From: an uncultured Lachnospiraceae bacterium
Lineage (GTDB): Bacteria > Bacillota > Clostridia > Lachnospirales > Lachnospiraceae
Length of the DNA: 64,000 bases
Assembly: GCA_910579425.1 (NCBI GenBank)
Contig: CAJTVL010000010.1
Coordinates: 19,212-83,211 of the forward strand
Direction of reading: 5' to 3'
Shown one piece after another: positions 54,843 to 62,820 of this stretch. The first letter of the stretch is position 1. Each line of letters begins with the position of its first letter. A program made the position numbers and the translations under genes. The notes under the pieces are model-generated. The model saw nothing but the letters and a program-made list of their open reading frames with translations, had not been told where the DNA came from and ran no database searches.

Positions 54843-55083
54843 GACCAGGGAAACTGGTATGAGTCCGGCAGGTTTGCCGACAAAGTATTGCATGATGATC
54901 TGGTAAACGAGGTGGCGCCCAAATTTGAAGCCTGTGATGGATTGGTGGTTGGAAGCCCCGTCTATTATGCGTCGGCCAATGCGACGCTGGTGGCGTTTCT
55001 GACACGCCTGTTTTACAGTACGTCTTTTGACAAGACAATGAAGGTGGGGGCAAGTGTTGTGGTAGCCCGCAGAGCCAGAGAAC
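54843..55083 (+). pseudogene. NADPH-dependent FMN reductase / flavodoxin-like fragment
   Basis: A frame reads RFADKVLHDDLVNEVAPKF, then ACDGLVVGSPVYYASANATLVAFLTRLFYS; GSPVYYASAN with FLTRLFY is the second FMN-binding loop of iron-sulfur flavoprotein-type reductases. The N-terminal FMN loop is absent, and after VVVARRA the frame runs into sequence antisense to the next gene. Both ends are lost: a remnant. Confidence 0.6.
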
Positions 55084-55105
55084 GAACTTTGTCAGATAAG
55101 TGCTT

Positions 55106-55774
55106 TTATTCCCACGAAGAAATCAGCTCTTTGGCCTTTTTGTATTCTGCTACGGAGATTTCGAGTCCGGCGCAGGCCTGGGGCAGGGTCACATTAAAGT
55201 TTTTCATGGCAGACTCTACATTTTGAACCAGAGTTTTGAGTCGTCCCTGCTCTATTCCCTGCAGTATTCCCAATTCCTTCCCGCGCTCCAGGCCGATTTC
55301 AAGAATATTCATTTTCACGTCCTCCCATTCTTCCGATTCCTTAACTTCTCTTACAACTTTGTCCAAATCCGGAATTCTTTTATCTTTCACGGAGATTTCC
55401 GCATTGTCCAGGTTGGAATTTTTCATATATTGCAGCAGGCTGACGAGTTCTGCCCGCCCCCGTTTGCTGGTCATATTCAGAAAAATTTTGCAGGTGCCGT
55501 CATCTAAGGGCAGCTTTGGCACTTCCTGACACCATTCGCGGAAGGTGTACATTGCCAGATCTTTTCCAAAAAGGTCTTCCTGGGTGATAAAGATAATAAC
55601 CGTTGAGGGCAGATGTCTGTAACGGGTTTTCTTTCCTGATTTTAAAATCGGTGCATCGATCAGACTCTGATAAAATCTGGAACGCCGGCGGAGATTGTCT
55701 GCGCCTGCCCTTTTTGGGTGTGGCCTGTTTTGTCTGTAGTCGTCTTTTTTGGCAAATGTTCCTCTCCTTTTCAT
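55106..55774 (-). CDS. Rpn-type PD-(D/E)XK nuclease/transposase family protein, N-terminus degraded
   Basis: The C-terminal ~200 residues match the Rpn/PD-(D/E)XK family: RRRSRFYQSLIDAPIL, VIIFITQEDLFGKDL, MYTFREWC, IFLNMTSK, then a coiled tail EIGLERGKELGILQGIEQGRLK. The N-terminal core, which normally holds the catalytic D and E-x-Q/K residues, is not recognisable upstream of about 55710. The frame stays open to 55939, but the extra sequence does not look like the family. ATG 55774 is a possible start. Probably inactive. Confidence 0.6.
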   Translation of the reverse strand: MKRRGTFAKKDDYRQNRPHPKRAGADNLRRRSRFYQSLIDAPILKSGKKTRYRHLPSTVIIFITQEDLFGKDLAMYTFREWCQEVPKLPLDDGTCKIFLNMTSKRGRAELVSLLQYMKNSNLDNAEISVKDKRIPDLDKVVREVKESEEWEDVKMNILEIGLERGKELGILQGIEQGRLKTLVQNVESAMKNFNVTLPQACAGLEISVAEYKKAKELISSWE

Positions 55775-56111
55775 GGCGTGGCAGAGAGGAAATTCCCGTG
55801 CTCCATTCCTCCCTGCGGTTATTTGGTTGTAAGCAGGGAGTTTCCGCAGAGATTGCTCTGCATTTGGCGGGCTGTCCTGGGAAGCAGGACAGGCCTGGCT
55901 GACACGGACATATTCGTCCGTGAAGATAGAATGAAGCACACTGATGTGTACCCGGGCCGTAAGGAATCCTCCATCCGGAGATAGAATCTTCCTTGTGGCA
56001 TTTCACAGAAATCCTTGATTTGTTTTCACTGATTTCATTTTAGCATATTCTGTTTTTGGATGCAACCGTAAACTGAATTTTAATAATCAGGCGGGAAACT
56101 ATCCGGCATTT

Positions 56112-57431
56112 CTATTTCAAATCATATCTCAAAAACCTCTGCAGCAAAAACAGGGCTGCCACATTGGGAATTACCATCAGGGCGTTGATCAGGTCGGTGC
56201 ATTCCCACACCAGATTCAGGGGCAGGACGGCGCCCACATAGATCATCACGATATACGCCACTTTGTAGATAAAAATCCCTTTGTTGCCCGTTACATAGCG
56301 GTAAGCCTGTTCTCCCAGGTAGGACCAGCCGATCAGGGTGGTGATGGCAAAAGCCACCAGGCACAGGGATAGAAATACATTTCCCAAAAAAGGCAGATAG
56401 GAGAAGGCTGCTTCGGTGAGCCCCGCTTCGTTGACGCTCCGGGCGCTTTCCGGGTGCAGGAGGAGGTTGCTGACAATCACCAGCCCGCTGAGCAGGCACA
56501 TAACCACGGTATCCCAGAAGACGGCGGTCATGGAGACATAGGCCTGACGGGCGGGATCATCGGTTTGGGATGCGGCGGCCGCGATGGCGGCGGTGCCGAT
56601 GCCCGCTTCATTGGTAAAGAGCCCCCGGGCAATGCCGTAGCGGGCGGTGAGCATCAGAGAGGAGCCGGCCGCGCCGCCGAGGGCTGCCCGGGGGGCGAGG
56701 GCATGGCTGAGAATCAGCCGGATGGCAGGCACCAGGGCTTCCCGGTTGATGACAAGGAGCAGCACACAGCTTGCGGTGTAGAGGATGCCGAGAAAGGGAA
56801 CGATCTTCATACACACATTTCCGATGGAGCGGATGCCTCCCACGATCACAAGCCCCGCGAGGATTGCGGCGGCAAAGCCCGCCACATGGGGATTTAAGCC
56901 AAAGCTTAAGGAGGTGGTCTGGGTAATGGAGTTGGACTGGGTGGTACATCCTACGCCGAAAGCCGCGATGAGGGTCAGGATGCCGTAAAATTTTCCCACG
57001 GAAGGCTTATGCAGACCGTTTTGCCACACATACATGGGGCCGCCCTGATAGGCGCCGTCTTTATCCATGCTTCGGAAGCGGACGCTTAGAAAGCACTCCG
57101 CGTAGGCGGTGGCCATCCCAAGAATTCCGGTGATCCAGCACCAGAAAACAGCGCCGGGGCCGCCCAGGGCTATGGCGGTGGATACGCCGATGATATTTCC
57201 GGTTCCAAGGGTGGCGGCCAATGTGGTGGAGAGAGTGGCAAAGACAGAGAGGTTGGCGCCGTCCTTTTTGCCCGAGGGCGTTACGGAAAGACGGATGGCT
57301 TTCAAAATATTTTTCTGCGGAAAGTGGAGTTTCATGGTAAAATAAAGATGCGTACCCATCAGCAGGAATAAAAGAGGGCCGCTCCACAAAAACTGATTGA
57401 TGGATTGCATAAAGGGAAAAACAGACTGCAT
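56112..57431 (-). CDS. AGCS family sodium:alanine/glycine symporter
   Basis: 439 residues, 10-11 predicted helices. Family motifs include TLAATLGTGNIIGVSTAIALGGPGAVFW and GLFTNEAGIGTAAIAAAA (sodium and substrate sites). It imports small neutral amino acids with sodium. Full length. It diverges from the DUF3810 gene. Confidence 0.95.
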   Translation of the reverse strand: MQSVFPFMQSINQFLWSGPLLFLLMGTHLYFTMKLHFPQKNILKAIRLSVTPSGKKDGANLSVFATLSTTLAATLGTGNIIGVSTAIALGGPGAVFWCWITGILGMATAYAECFLSVRFRSMDKDGAYQGGPMYVWQNGLHKPSVGKFYGILTLIAAFGVGCTTQSNSITQTTSLSFGLNPHVAGFAAAILAGLVIVGGIRSIGNVCMKIVPFLGILYTASCVLLLVINREALVPAIRLILSHALAPRAALGGAAGSSLMLTARYGIARGLFTNEAGIGTAAIAAAASQTDDPARQAYVSMTAVFWDTVVMCLLSGLVIVSNLLLHPESARSVNEAGLTEAAFSYLPFLGNVFLSLCLVAFAITTLIGWSYLGEQAYRYVTGNKGIFIYKVAYIVMIYVGAVLPLNLVWECTDLINALMVIPNVAALFLLQRFLRYDLK

Positions 57432-57531
57432 AGGCGTACCGACCGTCCTTAATAGAGAGCGGATATTTACTATTAATATAGTAGAGCGGCGGAAAGGTTA
57501 TGAGTATTTTTCGAAAATTGGGGAGAAGCGA

Positions 57532-58734
57532 TTGAAAAGATGGAAGCTTTGGATGCCGGGAGCAATGATACTGCTTGCGGTTATACTGAATATTCTGGGC
57601 AGAGTATGGGAGGGGTTCAGTGATTTTTATGTAAAGCATATTTTTCCGCTGTGGGTGGAGACCTACGGAAGGATTACCGGGATTTTTCCCTTTTCCGTGG
57701 GAGAGTGGATGCTGTACCTGGCGGTGGCGCTGGTGCTGCTGCTTGGGATGGGCGGAGTGGTTTACGGCCTTCTGAGGGCGGCGGAGCGAAGCCGCAGAAA
57801 AAAAGAAGGCTGCTCTTTGCAGCGCGGTTTCTGGCGGACCGGTCCCGTGGGCGGAAGCTTTGTAAGGCTGTACCAAAGATATGCTTTCTTCTGTTATTGG
57901 GTTACGGGGATTTTTTCCCTGGTCATGATGCTGAACTGCTTTCTTCTGTATCAGGTTTCCCCCTTTCCCGAAAGGTTTGGGCTGGGAGAGAGTCCGGATC
58001 GGGAATACGGAGCGGAGGAGCTGGGGGAGCTGCGGGATTTTGTGGTGGAGAAGGCCAATGCCCTTTCCCAGGTCTTTGAGCGGGACGAAAGGGGGTATAT
58101 CTGCTGCGGGGAAGAACGGATCATGGAGATGAAGAAGAGGGCGAGGGAAGAGATGAAGCGGCTGGGACAGGAATATGAGGCCCTTTCCGGATATTATCCA
58201 AGGCCCAAGGCGCTGGCAGTTTCGGGCTTTTACAGCCAGCAGTATATCATGGGCTACTACTTTCCCTTTTCCATGGAAGCCAATTACAACAGACAGATGT
58301 ATGTCACCAATATACCGGTGACCATGTGCCATGAGCTGTCCCACCTAAAAGGGTTTCTCTTGGAGGATGAGGCAAACTTCATCGGCTATCTGGCCTGCAT
58401 AGATTCGGACGATACGCTTTTTCAGTACAGCGCGTGCCTGAGCGTGATCGGTTATCTGGACCGGGATTTTTTTGGAGCCATCGGAAGAGATGAAGAGGTT
58501 TATCTTTCCCATCCACAGATTGATCCGCAGGTTGCGGCGGACAAAATATTTCTCACCGAAGAGGCCTGGGAGCAGGTGGAGGAGAAGGCTGTGATCAGCA
58601 CGGAGACGGTAAAGAAAGCGGCGGATGCTTTTCTGGACGCCAACCTTACCTTAAACGGCGTGTCCGACGGAGTCGTGAGTTACAGCCGGGTGGTGAAGCT
58701 GCTTTTGCAGTATTATGACGGAATATTGTATTAG
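57532..58734 (+). CDS. DUF3810 family membrane metallopeptidase-like protein
   Basis: 400 residues from TTG 57532 (GGGGAG 6 bases upstream). Three membrane helices (about 5-25, 58-80, 125-145) are followed by a zinc-peptidase-like domain with H267-E-L-S-H271 in TMCHELSHLKGF and a downstream EDEANFIGYLAC, which can supply the third ligand. This is the gluzincin pattern of DUF3810. Substrate and role unknown. Twelve bases before the next gene. Confidence 0.78.
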   Translation: MKRWKLWMPGAMILLAVILNILGRVWEGFSDFYVKHIFPLWVETYGRITGIFPFSVGEWMLYLAVALVLLLGMGGVVYGLLRAAERSRRKKEGCSLQRGFWRTGPVGGSFVRLYQRYAFFCYWVTGIFSLVMMLNCFLLYQVSPFPERFGLGESPDREYGAEELGELRDFVVEKANALSQVFERDERGYICCGEERIMEMKKRAREEMKRLGQEYEALSGYYPRPKALAVSGFYSQQYIMGYYFPFSMEANYNRQMYVTNIPVTMCHELSHLKGFLLEDEANFIGYLACIDSDDTLFQYSACLSVIGYLDRDFFGAIGRDEEVYLSHPQIDPQVAADKIFLTEEAWEQVEEKAVISTETVKKAADAFLDANLTLNGVSDGVVSYSRVVKLLLQYYDGILY

Positions 58735-58745
58735 GAGGGGCTGAT

Positions 58746-59846
58746 ATGGCCAATATCATAGATTATATAAATGAGTGGGGGAAATACAGCTTTTTGGAAA
58801 GACCTTTAAACGAGGCGGATAACCTGGTGCTGAGTCAGTTGTCCTATCTGCACTATGAAGGCTTTGTGCCGGAGCTGAACAAAAGAAGCGTGCCGGTCGG
58901 TATTCGGAGCATCTATGAGGATGAGGACAGAGACAGGATTTTGAGAGATTACTGGTATCGGGAAAATAATAAGGAGCTGTTTGAGCTGGCTGCCCTTTCC
59001 CGGCGCTTCGGGACCATGAAGATGGATTTTTATGTAAACCTGATCAACGAGGATGAGGAAATGCAGTTTTCCGCCATGACGTATATTCTGGAGGATAAAA
59101 GCGTTTATATGGCCTACCGGGGAACGGACGCCACGATCGTGGGATGGAAGGAGGATTTGAATATGGCTTTTTCAAAGCCCCTTCGCAGCCAGCAGCTCGC
59201 CGTGGAATATATGGAAAGAGCGGCTTCTTATATTTCCGGGGATTTTTATGCGGGCGGACATTCCAAGGGAGGAAATCTTGCGGTTTATGCGGCAATGAAC
59301 TGCTCCGAGAGAACCAGAGGAAGACTGCTTCGGGTGTACAGCAACGACGGCCCGGGGTTCCGTCCGGAAATTCGGGAGATCGGGAATTTTAAGGAGATAG
59401 AAGATAGGGTATGCAAATTTATCCCCCGCTCCTCTCTGGTGGGAATGATTCTGGAGGAGCACGGTAATTATGAGATTGTGGACAGCAAGGCCATCGGCAT
59501 GCTCCAGCACAATACTTATACCTGGAAAATAGAGGACGGCTCTTTTGTCAGGGTTCCCAATATGACCGGGGCCAAAATCCTGCGGGACGCGGCGCTGAAT
59601 GAATGGATTCTGTCTCTGCCCCAGGAAGAAATTCATGCCTTTGTGGATACCCTTTATGAGGTGGTTTCCGCCTCCGAGGCCTTTAGTGTGTTTGATTTTG
59701 GCGCAGACTGGAAACGCTGTTTGCAGCATGTGCTGAAGGCGGCCAGGGAGGTAGATGACGCCACCAGGAAAACTATACAGAAAATGCTGCGGTCCCTGTT
59801 TGAGATTTTGCTGGAGAATGTGAAACAGGGCAGCGCTAAGTATTGA
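58746..59846 (+). CDS. DUF2974 (Mbeg1-like) alpha/beta-hydrolase fold protein
   Basis: 366 residues with the nucleophile elbow GGHSKGGNLAVYAA (S173), typical of DUF2974, a lipase-like family. An Asp in VYSNDGPGF is a plausible second catalytic residue. RBS AGGAGG. Probably cotranscribed with DUF3810. Substrate unknown. Confidence 0.82.
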   Translation: MANIIDYINEWGKYSFLERPLNEADNLVLSQLSYLHYEGFVPELNKRSVPVGIRSIYEDEDRDRILRDYWYRENNKELFELAALSRRFGTMKMDFYVNLINEDEEMQFSAMTYILEDKSVYMAYRGTDATIVGWKEDLNMAFSKPLRSQQLAVEYMERAASYISGDFYAGGHSKGGNLAVYAAMNCSERTRGRLLRVYSNDGPGFRPEIREIGNFKEIEDRVCKFIPRSSLVGMILEEHGNYEIVDSKAIGMLQHNTYTWKIEDGSFVRVPNMTGAKILRDAALNEWILSLPQEEIHAFVDTLYEVVSASEAFSVFDFGADWKRCLQHVLKAAREVDDATRKTIQKMLRSLFEILLENVKQGSAKY

Positions 59847-59871
59847 CAAAATCCGACAGATTTTATAAAAT
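59843..59871 (+). promoter_or_regulatory. Promoter for the zinc-ribbon gene
   Basis: TTGACA (59843-59848) and TAAAAT (59866-59871), 17-base spacer, overlapping the DUF2974 stop codon. Confidence 0.6.
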
Positions 59872-59872
59872 G

Positions 59873-59905
59873 TTAAGGTATTTTTAAGGTAATTTTAATG
59901 AAACT
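59873..59905 (+). repeat. Tandem 11-base repeats (possible response-regulator box)
   Basis: TTAAGGTATTT, TTAAGGTAATT and TTAATGAAACT follow one another without gap. An 11-base period of a TTAAGG core is typical of OmpR/PhoB-class regulator binding sites. They lie just after the promoter -10 and could be a repressor or alternative activator site. Confidence 0.5.
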
Positions 59906-60002
59906 TTTATTTCGCAGGGGAGGGAGTATCCTGAGGGAGAAACTTCCCTTGTTTGATATGCTGCCGGCATAGGACTGTCCGCGCGGCGGAATGAGAGGTA
60001 CT

Positions 60003-61694
60003 ATGGCATTTTGTAAAAATTGCGGAACAGAGTTGAAGGAGGGAGCGGTTTTCTGTAAAAACTGCGGCTTTAAGGTGGGGGACAAGCTTGCTGTCCAGGG
60101 AGCTGCAGGCGGGCCGGCGCCCGGTGCTTCCGGTACGTCCTTCGGTATTTCCGGCGGGGATTATCAGAGGATTTTAAAGGAGAAGATGAGGGACAAGCGC
60201 TTTCGGATGGGCGTGGGGGCCGGGGCAGTCCTTCTTCCTGCGCTGATTGTTATCATTCTGGTGACAGGACAGATGGGAAAAAGAATTCCCTTGGACGAAT
60301 GCATTATTGTTGAGGTATCAGGCTATGACAGCGCCGGGACAGCTACCGCGCGGCTGGATGAAGAGGCTTTTGAGAAAGCGGCCGTTAAGGCGAAGGGGGG
60401 AAAAACCAGTATAGCGGCAGGATCTGATCAATGGTATCAGCAGATGGAAGAACTGGATATTCACAGAATCAGGAATCTTGTGTCTTTAAGCGTTGAAAAT
60501 CCCACGGAGCTTTCCAACGGAGACGAGGTGGTGGTTTCTATTTCCTTTGACGAGGACATGGCAAAGGAATACGGTGTGAAGCTTGTGGGACAGGAGTACA
60601 GATATTCAGTGGAAGGGCTTTCCCCGGTGACGGAGCTTGATCCTTTTGCAGAGCTTTTGGTGCTTTTTGAGGGAGTGGCGCCGGATGTTTATCTTACCTG
60701 GGAATATCAGGGACTGGACGGTTTTCTCAGCACCTACAGCTTCCGGCCGGATAAAGATTATGGAATTGCGGTGGGGGAGAGCGTTACGATTTCGGTGGAT
60801 GTTTCCCAGGAGGAGGCTCTGCAGCACGGCTACCGTATCACCAGTCAGTCCAGGGAGTATCTGTGTGAAAATGTGGATACTTATCTGGGCAGTGCAGAGC
60901 AATTATCCCAGGAGGCTCTTGAGATTATGCAGAGGGATGCGTCGGACTGCATTGAATCCTACTTCTCCAATTATTTTGAGTACATTTCCTGCGGCGATAT
61001 TCAGTATGAAGGCTGTTACGTGCTTGGAGCCAAGGATGAACAGCGCAGGTATAACAGTGTGGTCTATCTGATCAGTTCAGCGCAGGTTTCTTCCAGAGAA
61101 GTGTATGACTACAGCAATGAGGGGAGAGGAATCGTGGAAGGAAGCCCGGTATTCACGCCCCAGAAGGTTTACTTTCCTATCGCCTTTACCAATGTGATAT
61201 GCAAAGCGGACGGAAGTGTGGAATACAGCAGGAACAGCAGCATAGCGGGGAGCACGGAGCTGTCCTTTAACGGCTGGTCTTCGGTAGACGGCTACACCAG
61301 TGAGAGAAAAATGTATAATGAACTGGCAGGCAGCAGCAAGGCGGATTACAATATAGAAATTCTGGGAGAATTCAGCGCTGCGGCAGAACAGCAGGAGAGC
61401 GCTGCAGCAGAGGAGGACGTGCAGTATATTCTTCCTGAGAGCAACAGCAGGTATTTATCCATGGAGGATTTGGAAGGGCTGACCAAGGAGGAGTGCCGGA
61501 TTGCCAGAAATGAAATTTACGCCCGCTACGGACGGAAGTTTGATGACGAGGGGCTGCAGTCTTATTTTAATGAAAAGGACTGGTATACTGGTTCCGTCGA
61601 GGCTTCTGATTTCAGCGATGATTATCTGAATGATTTTGAAAAGGTAAATCGGGATCTGATCGTGGAGTACGAGACTCAGATGGGGTATCGTTAA
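60003..61694 (+). CDS. Zinc-ribbon, single-pass membrane protein with C-terminal YARHG domain
   Basis: 563 residues. The N-terminal zinc ribbon FCKNCGTELKEGAVFCKNCG (two CxxC) precedes a transmembrane helix (about 68-90). A long extracytoplasmic beta-rich region follows (about 95-470). The C-terminal YARHG domain is ECRIARNEIYARYGRKF ... YFNEKDWY. ATG 60003 has GAGAGG upstream; ATG 59991 is in frame but lacks spacing. Role unknown; likely an envelope sensor or stress protein given the kinase downstream. Confidence 0.8.
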   Translation: MAFCKNCGTELKEGAVFCKNCGFKVGDKLAVQGAAGGPAPGASGTSFGISGGDYQRILKEKMRDKRFRMGVGAGAVLLPALIVIILVTGQMGKRIPLDECIIVEVSGYDSAGTATARLDEEAFEKAAVKAKGGKTSIAAGSDQWYQQMEELDIHRIRNLVSLSVENPTELSNGDEVVVSISFDEDMAKEYGVKLVGQEYRYSVEGLSPVTELDPFAELLVLFEGVAPDVYLTWEYQGLDGFLSTYSFRPDKDYGIAVGESVTISVDVSQEEALQHGYRITSQSREYLCENVDTYLGSAEQLSQEALEIMQRDASDCIESYFSNYFEYISCGDIQYEGCYVLGAKDEQRRYNSVVYLISSAQVSSREVYDYSNEGRGIVEGSPVFTPQKVYFPIAFTNVICKADGSVEYSRNSSIAGSTELSFNGWSSVDGYTSERKMYNELAGSSKADYNIEILGEFSAAAEQQESAAAEEDVQYILPESNSRYLSMEDLEGLTKEECRIARNEIYARYGRKFDDEGLQSYFNEKDWYTGSVEASDFSDDYLNDFEKVNRDLIVEYETQMGYR

Positions 61695-61721
61695 GAAGAA
61701 CAGACAAAGGAGGAGAGAGTG

Positions 61722-62726
61722 ATGAATTGTATCAAATGTGGAGCTGAAATAGAAGAGGGATCAAGATTCTGTGAGGTGTGTGGTGCGCCGGTAGGAGACG
61801 GGGCGGGGGCAGCCGGACAGGGGGCAGGAGCCTTTGGCGGCGGAAATAATCAGCCCCAGGAGCCAGGAGGAGAAAAGAGAGAATCCTTCATAAACGGTGG
61901 CTTTGATACCAAGAAAATCCGGAAGTGGTTCGAGGGACGCCGTCCCTGGTGGCCGATTCTTCTTGTAGTGATTGGCCTGCTGTTTTTAAAGTTCGGGGAC
62001 GGCGTGGGGATGATCCTTTTCTCAATACTGGTCACGGCGCTTGGGGGTGCCTGCTGGTATTTTACATGGATGGCGGTTTCCGAGGACAATGTAGCGCTGG
62101 TGGATCAGGCGTGGAATTATTATGCCAATGTCCTTGCGCAGAGGGGGATGGAAAAGCTGAATCTGATCGAGGAGCAGGTTGGCATGATCGATCCGGTAGT
62201 GGTAACCGGATATGGGGAGAGGCCGGATCAGTCGTTTGCAGAAGCAAAGGCCTTCAAAAGGATGCAGAAACTGCTTTTCAACAATTGGATTATAAGGCTG
62301 ATCCGAAAACTGATCAGCAGGCTGAGAAAGGATGAGACAGAGCTGGATCCTTATGTAAAATTCAGGATTGCATCCGACGAGAGATTCCGTTCCATGCTTC
62401 AGCAGATGTCCGTTTATATGTTTACGGACACCCAGGTGTTGGTGTATTCGGCAAATATAGATATTTCCACGGGTTTTGTCTATAAAGAGAGTACCGATGA
62501 AATCTTTTACAGGGATATTGAGGGGATTAATTTCGAGAAAAACGCACAGACAGCATATAATCCAAGGAAAAAAGCATTTGTTCATATTATGCTGGAGAGA
62601 GTGGTGCTGTATTTAGGCGGCACCACCCTGACCTCCAATATAATCCGGGCGATAGGGGGACAATCCGTGATCGACCAGCAGTTTGGCGCTATGCGCGAGC
62701 TGATTCGGGACAAAAAGAATTCCTGA
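61722..62726 (+). CDS. Zinc-ribbon membrane protein
   Basis: 334 residues. Zinc ribbon CIKCGAEIEEGSRFCEVCG, glycine-rich linker, two close membrane helices (about 75-120), then a cytoplasmic-looking domain that ends LGGTTLTSNIIRAIGGQSVIDQQFGAMRELI, PH-like in style. ATG 61722 has AAGGAGG 8 bases upstream. Same orientation and theme as its neighbours; function unknown. Confidence 0.72.
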   Translation: MNCIKCGAEIEEGSRFCEVCGAPVGDGAGAAGQGAGAFGGGNNQPQEPGGEKRESFINGGFDTKKIRKWFEGRRPWWPILLVVIGLLFLKFGDGVGMILFSILVTALGGACWYFTWMAVSEDNVALVDQAWNYYANVLAQRGMEKLNLIEEQVGMIDPVVVTGYGERPDQSFAEAKAFKRMQKLLFNNWIIRLIRKLISRLRKDETELDPYVKFRIASDERFRSMLQQMSVYMFTDTQVLVYSANIDISTGFVYKESTDEIFYRDIEGINFEKNAQTAYNPRKKAFVHIMLERVVLYLGGTTLTSNIIRAIGGQSVIDQQFGAMRELIRDKKNS

Positions 62727-62820
62727 AAGCTATAGAGGGACAATTGGCAGTTAATCTGTAGAGGTTGGCTGCCTTTTGTGGTAAAATAGGAAACCGGGCG
62801 GACAAATAGAAGGGGCAGTT

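Noticed and set aside
54888..55226. 112-codon frame as an intact flavoprotein
   Set aside because: Only the middle matches; the last ~45 codons are antisense to the Rpn-type gene and the FMN-binding start is missing. Listed as a fragment.
55775..56006. Overlapping minus-strand frames extending the Rpn-type protein upstream
   Set aside because: None of the three frames gives the family's N-terminal core, and their composition does not look coding.
57061..58344. 427-codon minus frame crossing the symporter/DUF3810 boundary
   Set aside because: It spans two well-supported divergent genes and the promoter region between them; not a gene.
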